Part shown: one piece after another, positions 36,000 through 46,200 of the stretch
Numbering within the stretch: position 1 is the stretch's first letter
How the letters are laid out: every line of letters begins with the position of its first letter
Source of the DNA: Muricomes sp049840515
GTDB lineage: Bacteria; Bacillota; Clostridia; Lachnospirales; Lachnospiraceae
Reading direction: 5' to 3'
DNA length: 64,000 nt
NCBI GenBank assembly: GCA_049840515.1
Contig: JASGKW010000009.1
Location: 620,001-684,000 of the forward strand
Notes under the pieces: generated by a model
Told to the model about the DNA's origin: nothing
What the model saw: only the letters and a program-made list of their open reading frames with translations
The model's database searches: none
Program-made: the position numbers and the translations under genes

Positions 36000-36308
36000 A
36001 TGTCAGTAATTAAACTTACAGCACAAAATTTCGAGCAGGAGGTTATCAAGTCTGATAAACCGGTATTGGTTGACTTTTATGCAGACTGGTGCGGACCTTG
36101 TAAAACAATGTCTCCAGTTGTGGAGGAGATATCACAGGAGAAAAAAGACGCGAAGGTATGCAAACTGAATATTGATGAGGAGATGGAAATTGCTCAGAGA
36201 TACGGAGTTATGAGTATCCCTACATTTATCGTATTCAAAGATGGCCAGGCGATTAAAAAGGATATGGGAGTAAAGCCTAAGACTGATGTACTCTCTATGT
36301 TTGATTAA
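36000..36308 (+). CDS. trxA: Thioredoxin
   Basis: This 102-residue disulfide oxidoreductase has the active site DWCGPCKTM and the cis-Pro segment MSIPTFIVFK. I start at ATG 36000, eight bases after AGGAGG; the ATG two codons earlier (35994) is too close to the ribosome site. It is monocistronic, between a candidate Crp/Fnr-controlled promoter and a strong terminator. Confidence 0.93.
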   Translation: MSVIKLTAQNFEQEVIKSDKPVLVDFYADWCGPCKTMSPVVEEISQEKKDAKVCKLNIDEEMEIAQRYGVMSIPTFIVFKDGQAIKKDMGVKPKTDVLSMFD

Positions 36309-36401
36309 GAAATTATTTAAAAATATTACAGACATTTTTAAAATTAAATATAATTTACAGACTAGTCTAAATTAGAGAAGACACAATTTGTCTAACTAAT
36401 A

Positions 36402-36447
36402 AAAGGAGAACGCCATACACAGTCGAGTGTCTGGCGTTCTCTTTTTA
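36402..36447. terminator. Bidirectional terminator between trxA and the DtxR gene
   Basis: GAGAACGCCA (36406-36415) pairs with TGGCGTTCTC (36432-36441), with AAAA before and TTTTT after, so it serves both convergent genes. The preceding gap (36309-36400) contains AGACTAGTCT, a perfect ten-base palindrome of unknown meaning. Confidence 0.9.
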
Positions 36448-36492
36448 TAGTCATTGTGGTTAATCAGTTTGTAATTGCAGTTCCGGCTGGTA

Positions 36493-36915
36493 TTAAGTAT
36501 CTGACTTTGTTTCTTCAGAGAAGACCTCTTTGATTTTGCTGAATGTTTCCTGACTTACAAAGTGTTCTAAACGGCAGGCGTCTTTGTGTGCGCTCTCTTT
36601 CCCCACGTTGAGGACATCGGTCAGATAGTTTTCAATGACCACATGACGCTCAAATATAGAAGCGGCATATTCGAGTCCTTCCTCTGTGAGAATGAGGCTG
36701 CGCTCACAATCCATGATAAGTAATCCCTCATTGCAAAGTTTCTTTATGGCAATGCTGACACTAGGCTTTGACACGCCCAGCTCATTTGCAATATCAATAG
36801 AATGGACCTGCCCGAGTTTCTGCTGTAATAGAAAAATAGTTTTTAGGTAGGTTTCTGCTGACTCACGGTTTTTACCGCCTGACACGGGCGGATTTTTACT
36901 CGCCGTCCTCGGCAT
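36493..36915 (-). CDS. DtxR/MntR-type metal-dependent regulator
   Basis: This 140-residue protein has the DtxR winged helix (SAETYLKTIFLLQQKLGQVHSI, then ANELGVSKPSVSIAIKKL) and a dimerisation/metal domain with Glu and His ligands (ERHVVIENYLTDVL, CRLEHFVSQET). There is no SH3-like C-terminal domain, as in MntR. It would sense Mn(II) or Fe(II) and control metal transport. Its start overlaps the upstream MarR gene by 20 bases, so both are made from one transcript. Confidence 0.85.
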   Translation of the reverse strand: MPRTASKNPPVSGGKNRESAETYLKTIFLLQQKLGQVHSIDIANELGVSKPSVSIAIKKLCNEGLLIMDCERSLILTEEGLEYAASIFERHVVIENYLTDVLNVGKESAHKDACRLEHFVSQETFSKIKEVFSEETKSDT

Positions 36916-37534
36916 GTTTGACCCCTCCTTTTTTTAACGGTGAATGTTCCATGCCCTCATGTCCATGTCCTCTGAAATGTTCAGGGCTATGTCTGCGGCC
37001 GCCGAATCCATGACCGCCATGCTGACAATTTTCATAACCATGACCGTGAGCTGACATGAATTTCTCCATATATTTACGGCGCTCCTCAAAGTTTTCGTCG
37101 GGGAACTGCTCCTCATACTGAATGATGATGCGTTCCAGATATTCACTTAAGGCAGACAGCTCATCATCATTTAAACAGTCAAAAATTTTCAAAGTGTGCG
37201 GCTCACTCTCGTCTGTATCATCGGCGGTTTTTGCACCTTCTTCGGTCAGACGGATAGTCATAATACGCTTGTCATCCTCTGAGGGTTCACGGGTTATGTA
37301 GCCGTTTCTTTCTAACTTTGCAACCAGCTCCGCAACGGATTGTTTGCTCATGTTGAGCAAATAGGTCAGTTCTTTTTGACTGATTACAGGTTTTAATTTA
37401 AGGATTGCCAATACCCGGCCCTGTCCTCTGTGGGGATTGTGCATTTTGCCAAAATGGTTAAACATTGTGCGGTGCATAAGTATTTGAAGCTGCTGCAGTT
37501 GTCCGCTGATTGTATTCTTAATTTCATTATTCAT
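36896..37534 (-). CDS. MarR-family regulator with His/Gly-rich C-terminal tail
   Basis: This 212-residue protein has a complete MarR winged helix (SQKELTYLLNMSKQSVAELVAKLERNGYI, DDKRIMTIRLTEEG; about residues 20-145). A tail of about 50 residues follows, holding many His (SAHGHGYENCQHGGHGF, HSPEHFRGHGHEGMEH). Typical MarR proteins have about 145 residues, so the tail is an addition that could bind metal. Coupling to a DtxR-type gene supports a metal link. Three palindromic sites over its own promoter suggest autorepression. RBS AGGAGG precedes ATG 37534. Confidence 0.85.
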   Translation of the reverse strand: MNNEIKNTISGQLQQLQILMHRTMFNHFGKMHNPHRGQGRVLAILKLKPVISQKELTYLLNMSKQSVAELVAKLERNGYITREPSEDDKRIMTIRLTEEGAKTADDTDESEPHTLKIFDCLNDDELSALSEYLERIIIQYEEQFPDENFEERRKYMEKFMSAHGHGYENCQHGGHGFGGRRHSPEHFRGHGHEGMEHSPLKKGGVKHAEDGE

Positions 37535-37573
37535 TATTATATCCTCCTGTTATTCATATATTACCGTTACGAG

Positions 37574-37632
37574 TCAAGTACCTGATGTTTTAATCAGTAT
37601 AGTACCTGACTAATAAAATGTCAAGTGCTTGA
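37574..37632 (-). promoter_or_regulatory. MarR-DtxR promoter with three operator-like palindromes
   Basis: On the minus strand TTGACA (37624-37619) and TATACT (37601-37596) are separated by 17 bases, near consensus. Three related motifs cover it: TCAAGTGCTTGA (37621-37632, a perfect palindrome over the -35), TCAGTATAGTACCTGA (37594-37609, over the -10), and TCAAGTACCTGA (37574-37585, downstream). This layout is that of an autorepressed MarR promoter. Confidence 0.75.
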
Positions 37633-37655
37633 CATAATATTTTGTAATATATTTT

Positions 37656-39140
37656 CTAGGAGGAAAGCTCCGCCACCTTTGTGGCTGTTTTTTGTTGAAA
37701 TATCTCATCGTGTTCCACAAAAAGCATGGTTGGTTTATATTCTTCCAGCAATTGTTCTATCTGTATGCGTGACAGGACATCAATAAAATTCAAAGGCTCA
37801 TCCCAGATAAACAGATGTGCAGGTTCACATAAGCTTTTTGCCAGAAGAACTTTCTTTTTCTGCCCTTCACTAAAGTGTTCTATATTTTTCTCAAATTGAA
37901 TCCGGTCAAATCCTAACTTTCTTAACAGCGCTTTAAAAACACTTTCTTCCAGACCGTGAATCCGGGCAAAGTCAGTCAGGCTGCCTTCAAGCCAGGAGGT
38001 ATCCTGGGAGATGTAGGATATTTTTATTCCACTGCCCAACTGGAAATTTCCGGTGTATGGGATGGACTCTCCAAGTATGAGTTTAATTAAAGTTGTTTTC
38101 CCGCTGCCATTTTTCCCTTTCAGGCAGATACGGTCCCCGCGGCGGACTGTGAAGCTAATATTGCGGCAGACAGCTATATCTCCATAGGAAACACTGACAT
38201 TCTCCATAGACAGCAGGACGTCTGTGTGGTAAACAAGAGGATTCAGCTTTAAATCCTCTGAGGTTTCTATGTTTTTCAGCAATTTCTCTTTTTCCTGAAT
38301 TGCATTCTGCTGGCGGTTCTGAATAGATTTGGAGCGTTTCATCATTCTGGCGGCCTGGTGGCCGATGTACCCTCTGTCGGGGCGCAGCCCTGCCACTTTT
38401 GTCCCAGTTTTAGTCTTCTCAATTTTATCGGACCACTTCTCACTTTGCCTGGCGGAATCCTCCAGGCGGTGAATGTCCTGTTTAAGCTGGGCATTTCGCT
38501 CCAATTCCATATTATCCTCGGCTTGTTTGTTCGCATACCAGGAAGAAAAATTTCCTTTTTGTATCTCGATATTAGCTTTGTTTATGGAAAGAACATGGTC
38601 AATGCAGCCATCCAAAAAAGCACGGTCGTGGGAGACCAGTATAAAGCCTTTTTTAGAATTTAGATACTGGGCGACTTTCTCTCTGGCCCGGATGTCCAGA
38701 TGGTTTGTGGGCTCGTCAATGAGCAGAAATGCATTTTCCTTCAGGAACAGTGCCGCAAGTAAGACCTTCGTGCGCTCTCCGTTGCTGAGAGTGGAAAAAG
38801 GGCGGTAGAGGATTTCCGGGTCTGTGTCCAGCAGGTTTAGTTCCTTGAATATCTGCCAGCTTTCCGCTGTAGGATGGATAGACTCTACGATGGACAGTGT
38901 CATATCATCCGGATTTTCAACAGTGTAAGGAAAATATTCAAAATCCACGCTGGCCGAAATAGTTCCGGTGTAATCATATTTTCCAAGAAGTAGATTTAAG
39001 AAAGTGGTCTTTCCCCTGCCATTTCTCCCGATAAAGCCTAACTTCCAGTCGGTATCAATCTGAAAAGATACATTTTCAAATATGGAATCATAGCTGGTGT
39101 CGTAGGCAAAGGTTAAATTTGATACTTGAATTTTAGACAT
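37656..39140 (-). CDS. ABC-F ribosomal protection protein, Lsa-like
   Basis: This 494-residue protein has two ABC ATPase domains and no membrane helices. Walker A motifs are GRNGRGKTT and GKNGSGKTT; signatures are LSNGERTKVLLAA and FSEGQKKKVLLAK; Walker B motifs are FLLIDEPTNHLD and LFIWDEPLNFID. The linker between them is Lys/Arg-rich (about 190-290). Length and sequence resemble the Lsa group, which displaces lincosamides, streptogramin A and pleuromutilins from the ribosome; resistance here is inference. Its start overlaps the upstream methyltransferase gene by eight bases. Confidence 0.85.
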   Translation of the reverse strand: MSKIQVSNLTFAYDTSYDSIFENVSFQIDTDWKLGFIGRNGRGKTTFLNLLLGKYDYTGTISASVDFEYFPYTVENPDDMTLSIVESIHPTAESWQIFKELNLLDTDPEILYRPFSTLSNGERTKVLLAALFLKENAFLLIDEPTNHLDIRAREKVAQYLNSKKGFILVSHDRAFLDGCIDHVLSINKANIEIQKGNFSSWYANKQAEDNMELERNAQLKQDIHRLEDSARQSEKWSDKIEKTKTGTKVAGLRPDRGYIGHQAARMMKRSKSIQNRQQNAIQEKEKLLKNIETSEDLKLNPLVYHTDVLLSMENVSVSYGDIAVCRNISFTVRRGDRICLKGKNGSGKTTLIKLILGESIPYTGNFQLGSGIKISYISQDTSWLEGSLTDFARIHGLEESVFKALLRKLGFDRIQFEKNIEHFSEGQKKKVLLAKSLCEPAHLFIWDEPLNFIDVLSRIQIEQLLEEYKPTMLFVEHDEIFQQKTATKVAELSS

Positions 39141-39696
39141 AGCGCCTCACTTTTCTGCAATAATCATCGTATTCCTCCCCATAGATTTCTTTTAGTGCGT
39201 TTTCTTCAAGGCAGACCTGGCGGTCAATGAGCCACAGTCCGGCCATAAGGTACACAAAAAATATCCAGGAGGGAAAAATTAGAAACATGCCGGTCAAAAT
39301 CATAAAAAATGCTGCATAGAGAGGATTCCGGCTTATGGAAAATGCCCCTGTGCGGACAAGAGCGCCGGGTTTGTCCATATCAATACCGACCCGAAAGCTT
39401 TTCCCGAAAGAAATCAGTCCCCAGAGGAATAAAAATGGTGCAAGGATACAGAGAGTTACACCGACCCAGGACATAACAGAACTGTCATCCATGATGGGGC
39501 CGAATTTTGGCAGGTGAAATGTATTTGCAAGAATCAGGTAAAAATATAAAAGCACAAAGGGGGGAATTAAGAAATCTTTCTTATCCATCTTGCCGAAATG
39601 GACGGCTTTGATTCCCAGTTTTTTCAGCTGGCGGGAACGAAGCAAAACAAACAGAACCATTAAAACTAATGAAGAAACAGCAAAATAACCTTGCAT
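39133..39696 (-). CDS. Isoprenylcysteine methyltransferase (ICMT)-like membrane protein
   Basis: This membrane protein of about 187 residues has four or five helices. The C-terminal block RTGAFSISRNPLYAAFFMILTGM, together with LEENALKEIYGEEYDDYCRKVRR, is the SAM-binding signature of the ICMT/PEMT/NnrU group, which methylates lipids or prenyl cysteines. I start at ATG 39696, seven bases after GGAGG. It is co-transcribed with the ABC-F gene behind an operator-covered promoter. Confidence 0.8.
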   Translation of the reverse strand: MQGYFAVSSLVLMVLFVLLRSRQLKKLGIKAVHFGKMDKKDFLIPPFVLLYFYLILANTFHLPKFGPIMDDSSVMSWVGVTLCILAPFLFLWGLISFGKSFRVGIDMDKPGALVRTGAFSISRNPLYAAFFMILTGMFLIFPSWIFFVYLMAGLWLIDRQVCLEENALKEIYGEEYDDYCRKVRRYV

Positions 39697-39742
39697 ATGG
39701 ACACCTCCGCACAAAATTTTGAAATAGGAAATAGTCTAATAA

Positions 39743-39774
39743 GATATACTTATTGAACATTAGTCGTTCAATAA
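39743..39774 (-). promoter_or_regulatory. Promoter of the ICMT-ABC-F operon with TetR-type operator
   Basis: A perfect inverted repeat TTATTGAAC (39750-39758) / GTTCAATAA (39766-39774) with a seven-base centre overlaps a minus-strand promoter: TTGAAC (39771-39766), 17 bases, TATATC (39748-39743). The size fits TetR-family operators. No TetR gene is in the window. Confidence 0.65.
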
Positions 39775-39812
39775 TTATACTATATTTACAATATGAAGTG
39801 CAAAAAAAGTTA

Positions 39813-39841
39813 CTTAAAGTTTTGCAGAAACATGTTATAAT
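39813..39841 (+). promoter_or_regulatory. Possible promoter of addB-addA
   Basis: A consensus -10 TATAAT (39836-39841) has only a weak -35 CTTAAA (39813-39818) at 17 bases. RBS AGAGGAGG lies about 30 bases downstream. Confidence 0.4.
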
Positions 39842-39879
39842 AAAACAATTGTTTATTGTCTTATAAGAGGAGGTTCTGC

Positions 39880-42800
39880 ATGTCATTACAATTTATTTTT
39901 GGAAATTCCGGTGCAGGGAAATCCCATTATTTATATCAGAAGGTTATCGGGGAGTCTATGAAGAATCCGGACAAGAACTATCTTATACTTGTGCCGGAGC
40001 AGTTTACCATGCAGACTCAGAAGGATTTGTGCACCATGCATCCCCGGGGCGGGATTATGAATATAGATGTGCTGAGTTTCGGCAGGCTTGCCCACCGTGT
40101 TTTTGAGGAGATTGGCGGAGGAGAGACACAGGTTCTGGACGATGAGGGGAAGAATCTGATTCTGCGAAAGATTGCAGGGGATTATGAGGAAGAGTTAAAG
40201 GTTTTCCGCAAGAATCTGAAAAAACAGGGCTATATCAGCGAGGTAAAGTCTGTGATTTCGGAGTTTACCCAGTATGGGATTGGGCTGGAGGAGCTGGACG
40301 AATTTATAGAGGAACTGGTGCCGGAGAGTTATCTTTACTATAAATTGCAGGATATAAGAACAATCTATGAGGGCTTTGAAAATTATCTTGCAGGCAAATA
40401 TATCACAAAAGAGGAACTGCTGGATGTGTTGAGCGAGGCAGTCCCCAAATCTGATTTGCTTAAGACAAGCGTGGTAGTGCTGGATGGGTTTACCGGATTT
40501 ACTCCGGTTCAGAATAAACTTTTAGGTGAGTTGATGCAGACCTGCGAGAAAGTGATGATTACTGTGCTTATGGACGGGCGTGAGGACCCCTATGTGTACA
40601 GGCATCCCTATCAGTTGTTTGCATTGAGTAAACAAATGGTGACAAGTCTGGTGAAGATTGCCGGGGAGCACAGAGTTGAGATAGAGGAGGCTGTCAGCCT
40701 GTACCAGAAGCCTGTCTATCGGTTTCAGAGTAATGAGACACTGGGTTTTCTGGAATCGGAGCTGTTTCGGCATTCCAAAAAAGAATATGAAAAGGAGCAG
40801 AATACGCTGACCATACATGCCGCCAGAAATCCGCGGCAGGAGGCTGAATATGCGGCGTCCCAGATTCGGTATCTGGTGAGAAAAGAGGGCTTTCGCTACC
40901 GGGATATTGCGGTGATAGCCAGTGATATGAACACTTATGCGGTACATATGGAAAAGGCCTGCGATGCATATGGAATTCCCATATTTATGGACCATAAAAA
41001 GAGTATCCTGCTCAACGCATTTGTGGAGTATTTGAGAAGCCTTCTTGCTATGGCGGAGCAAAATTTTTCCTATGAGAGTGTGTTTCGTTTTCTGCACGCC
41101 CAGATGGCAGGTTTTACCCGCCAGGAAGTTGACCGGATGGAGAACTATGTGCTGGCGCTGGGGCTAAAAGGATATAAGAAATGGCAGGCAGCCTGGGTGA
41201 GGCGCACGGCCGGCATGGAGGAAGAGGAGCTGGCAGCTTTAAATGGGCTGCGGGTTCGTTTTGTGGAGCAGATAGATTCACTGGTTTTTGTGCTGAAACA
41301 GCACAATAAGACAGTGGGAGATGTTACCGCCGCTGTCTATGAGTTTCTGGTTCAGCAGCAGGCACAGACCCGGTTGAAAGAGATGGAAAATAAGTTCCAG
41401 GAGCAGGGGGAGCTGGCATTGGCAAAAGAATATGCCCAGGTTTACCGGATTACCATTGAACTGTTTGACAAGTTTGTGGAGCTTCTGGGGGAAGAGCGTA
41501 TTTCACTGAAGGAATATTGTGATTTGCTGGATGCTGGGCTGGAGGAGGCTAAGGTGGGAGTCATCCCCCCAAGTCTGGACCAGGTTGTGATTGGGGATGT
41601 GGAGAGAACCCGATTGAAGGATGTAAAGGCGTTGTTTTTTATTGGGGCAAATGACACCCTTCTGCCGGGCAATCTGGGACAGGGCGGTCTTTTGTCTGAG
41701 CGGGACAGGGAGAGTTTTGCAAAGCAAAAGGTCAGTTTGTCTCCGGGGGCCAAGGAAAAAACTTACATTCAAAAATTTTATTTATATATGAATCTGACCA
41801 AGCCCACGGAATATCTGTCACTTTCTTTTTCTAAGGTTTCAGCGGAGGGGAAAACCCTGCGCCCTGCATATCTGATACAGGATATACGGAGACTCTACCC
41901 CCTGCTGAAAATTATTGATGAGGAGAAGAAGGGACTGTCAGAGACAGAACTGACCTCAAAAAAGGCTGAGGATTATCTTGTACAGGGTCTCAGGGACAGG
42001 CGGACAGGCTTCTCAAATGAGTGGAAAGAACTTTACACATGGTATGTGAAAAATCACTCTGCCAGCCCAATGCTGGAGGCCGCATTTTTCAAAAAGAAGC
42101 CGGACGAGCTGGACAGGGCGGCGGCAGAGCAGATGTACGGGGATGCTTCCAGATTCAGTGTGACCCGGCTGGAGCGCTTTGCATCCTGCGCTTATGCCCA
42201 TTTTCTCACATACGGACTGCGGCTTTCTGATAGGGAGCAATACCAGTTTGAGGCTATGGATTTGGGTAATATTGCCCATCAGTCCATGGAGCGTTTTTCC
42301 AGGAAGGCGGATGCCAGCCAGGCTTCCTGGACAGAGATGGAGGAGGAGCTGCGCGCCCGGCTTATCGAGGAGAGTGTGGAGGAGAGTATTACAGACTATG
42401 GAAATACAGTTCTCTATAGCACTGCCCGCAATGAATATATGATTACCCGGATTAAGAAACTGATTCACCGCTCTGTGTGGGCACTTACGGAACAGTTGAA
42501 AAAAGGAGATTTTATCCCCAGCGGCTATGAGATGAAGTTTGGAAGCGGTAAAATTGACCGGATTGACACCTGTGAGGATGAAAATAAAATCTATGTAAAG
42601 GTGACCGATTATAAGACAGGTTCCAAAAGCTTTGATATTACCGCTTTTTATCACGGTCTGCAAATGCAGCTTCCCGGTGTATCTCAATGCGGCTCTGGAT
42701 ATGGAGCAGAAAAAGCATCCGGGTCAGGAAATACTTCCGGCAGGTATTTTTTATTACCGCATGAAAGACCCCATTGTGGAAAAAGAGAAGAACGAAACAC

Positions 42801-43237
42801 TGCTCAGAGAAAAACTGCTGAAAGAGCTGAAACTGGACGGGCTTGTAAATGCGGATGATACAGTCATCCGTCATTTGGAGCGGGACTTAAGCGGCACTTC
42901 TAATCTGATACCGGTGGGGAAAAATAAAGATGGAAGTCTGAGCCAGTATTCCAGAGTGCTGGAGCCTGGAGAATTTGATATTCTTTTGGACTATACGAAG
43001 AGAAAAGAGCAGGAATTAAGAAACAGAATTCTGAGCGGGGAGACCGATGCCCGACCCTATCAATTAGGGGGGGAGACAGGCTGTGATTACTGTTCTTACA
43101 AGGATATCTGCGGGTTTGACTCCCGGCTTGCGGGTTATGAGTATGAAAAACTGGAAAAACTGGACAGGCAGGAAGTTGTAGAGAAGATGAAAGAATCAGG
43201 AAGGGAGGAGAACAATGGGCGTGAAGTGGACGAGTGA
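39880..43237 (+). pseudogene. addB: AddB helicase-nuclease subunit, frameshifted
   Basis: AddB partners AddA in double-strand break repair; it has a nuclease domain and an iron-sulfur cluster. ATG 39880 (MSLQFIFGNSGAGKSHYLY) follows AGAGGAGG. The frame runs through the nuclease segment IYVKVTDYKTGSKSFD, then leaves homology at CCC (42673-42675). Removing one C gives QMQLPVYLNAALDMEQKK and a protein of about 1118 residues, normal for AddB. As written the product ends at 42858 (992 residues) and loses the CDYCSYKDICGF cysteines of the Fe-S cluster. It may be a sequencing indel. Its 3' end overlaps addA. Confidence 0.92.
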
Positions 43238-46200
43238 GCAGCAGAAAGTGATTGAGTTGAGGGACCGCAATATTCTGGTTTCGGCTGCTGCAGGTTCAGG
43301 GAAGACGGCGGTGCTTGTGGAGCGGATTATCCAGATGCTGACAAATGTGGACAATCCAGTCAATGTGGATCAGCTTCTGATTGTTACCTTTACAGAAGCA
43401 GCGGCGGCAGAAATGAAAGAGCGTATCCGGGGGGCGATTGAACAGAAGTTGGAGGAGCACCCCGAGAATATTCATTTGCAGCGGCAGGCAACCCTGATAC
43501 ACAGCGCACAGATTACAACCATACACAGTTTTTGCCTTTCTGTTATACGGGACCATTTTCATGCGATTGATATTGACCCGGGTTTTCGGATTGGGGAAGA
43601 AGGGGAATTGAAGCTATTGAAACAGGATGTCCTGGATGAATTGCTGGAGGAACGCTACATAGATGGGGAAACTCCATTTTTGGAGTTTGTGGAGAAGTTC
43701 AGTGCAGGGCGGAATGATAAAAAAATAGAAGAGGTCATTTTAAAACTCTATGAATATTCCAGAAGTTATCCCCAGCCGGAGCTGTGGCTGGACAGCTGTG
43801 CCTCGAGTTACCAGGCAGAGGAGGAGAACTCTGCCTGCATAAAGCGGGTGGAAGAACTGGTCAGACAAAAGGCGGAGGATATGCTGTATATTTTGGAGGA
43901 AGGGCTTGGTGTGTGTGATATGCCCGACGGTCCTTATATGTACGGTGATATGCTGGAAGCTGACAAAGAGGTTCTTTCTGTTTTGCTGAAAGCTGGGAAT
44001 TTTGAAGATATGTATGGGGCTTTTCAGGGGCTTAGCTGGAAGAGGCTGTCCACAAAAAAAGATGAGTCGGTGGATGTGGATAAAAGAGAGCAGGTTAAGG
44101 CTCTGCGGGAAAAAGTTAAGAAGATGGCGAAGGATATGGGGGCCATGTACTTTTACCAGGAGCCGGAGGAAATCCTGCGGGATATGAAAGAATCCGGGGA
44201 AACCATGCAGGTAATTACCAGCCTTGTGAAAGCTTTTGCTGCGGCATTCGGAGAAAAAAAACAGAGCAAAAACATGATTGACTTTAGTGATATGGAGCAG
44301 TTTGCCATGCAGATTCTCACCGAAGAAAAAGAGGGCAGACTTATCCCATCACAGGTGGCAAAAGAATATCAGGAGCAATTTCTGGAGGTTATGATTGACG
44401 AGTATCAGGACAGCAACCTGATTCAGGAGGCGATTTTGACCAGCGTGTCTACTGTGAGCAAAGGGAAAAATAATATATTTATGGTGGGGGATGTGAAACA
44501 GAGCATCTACCGTTTTAGACTGTCAAGGCCGGAGCTGTTCATGGAGAAATACGATACTTACAGCCAGGAGGATGGCAGCACACAGCGGATTGACCTTCAC
44601 AGAAACTTCCGCAGCAGGGAAGAGGTACTGAGTAGTGTAAACTTCATTTTTGAGCAGATTATGCGAAAAGAGCTGGGTGGTATTCTCTATGATGAGGAGA
44701 CTGCGCTTTACCCCGGCGCATCCTATGAGCCCCAGACGGACGGGGAGGGGAAAACTCTTTATGAAACAGAGCTGCTGCTGATTGACACTTCAGTGCCGGA
44801 GGATGAAGAAGTGGAGGATACAAGCCCCAGAGAGCTGGAGGCGAGGGCCGTGGCATACCGCATCAAAGAGCTGATGCAGAGCGGTAAGGTGCTGGACAAG
44901 GCCACAGGCACATACCGTGCCCCCAGATACGGAGATATGGTGATTTTGACCAGAAGCATAAAAGGCTGGGCGGATGTATTTGCCACAGTCTTGGGCGAGG
45001 AGGGGATTCCCGCTTATGCTGGCAGCCGGGAGGGATACTTTGAAACCTATGAGGTGAGTGTTCTTTTGGATTATCTGAAAATACTGGACAATTTCAGGCA
45101 GAGCCTGCCCCTTGCCGCTGTTTTGACATCTCCTTTTGCAGGCTTGAATGCGGGCCAGCTCGCAGATATTAGAAATGCCTGCCCCAAGATGGCGTTTTAC
45201 GATGCTGTGGAGGAGTACGCTTCTGACGAGTTACACAAAGGCAGTTTACAGGACATTTTAAAAGAATTTCTGGGGACTCTGAGTCACTTCCGGGAGATGG
45301 TTCCCTACACTGCCATTCATGATTTGCTGTGGCATATTATTGAAAATACAGGGTACCAAACATTTATCGCGGCAATGCCCGGAGGTGCACAGCGCGTTGC
45401 CAATGTGGAAATGCTGGTGGAAAAAGCCGGGTCATTTGAGGGCACCAGCTATAAAGGACTGTTTAATTTTGTGCGGTATATCGGACAGCTAAAAAAATAT
45501 GATGTGGATTACGGCGAGGCAAATATCATGGATGAACAGTCAGATACGGTTCGCATTATGACCATTCACAAGAGCAAAGGTCTTGAATTTCCTATTGTAT
45601 TTGCCTGTGGTATGGGCAAACAGTTCAACACTCAGGATGTAAAGAGCAGCATTGTAATCCATCCTCAGTGGGGTGTGGGCATTGATGCCATTGATTTGGA
45701 AAAGAGAACAAAGATTTCTACCATTTTGAAAAAAGTGATTCAGGAAGAAATTATGCGGGAAAGTCTTGGTGAGGAATTGAGAGTGCTCTATGTGGCATTG
45801 ACCAGGGCCAAGGAAAAGTTGATTATGACGGCGGGGCTTCCCAGAGCAGCAGAGGTACTTGAACAATGCCAGACCCAGAATCCGTCACAAGCTAAGCGTG
45901 GAACCCCTTCTCTGCCTTATTATGTGCTGGCGGGTGCGCGCTCCTATCTGGACTGGCTTCTGCCTGTCATTCCCAAATTGTCGGAGGAGATTCCTTTTAA
46001 AGTCCATGTGGTGGATTACTGGGATGTGGCTGTGTCTGACTCTGTGGAGACAAGGGCGGAGACTCTGGCGAAGGATGTGCTGGAGCACTGGAATAAAGAG
46101 GCTGTCTATGACCAGCCCCTTCATGACCAGCTAAAAGAGCAGCTGGGCTATGTGTATCCCCACGAGCAGGATGGACGCCTGAAGATGAAATTCACTGTGT

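Noticed and set aside
40522..41097. 191-codon minus-strand frame inside addB
   Set aside because: Shadow of addB with no domain; similar long antisense frames exist under 32264-32845, 42013-42687 and 18694-19338 and were rejected for the same reason.
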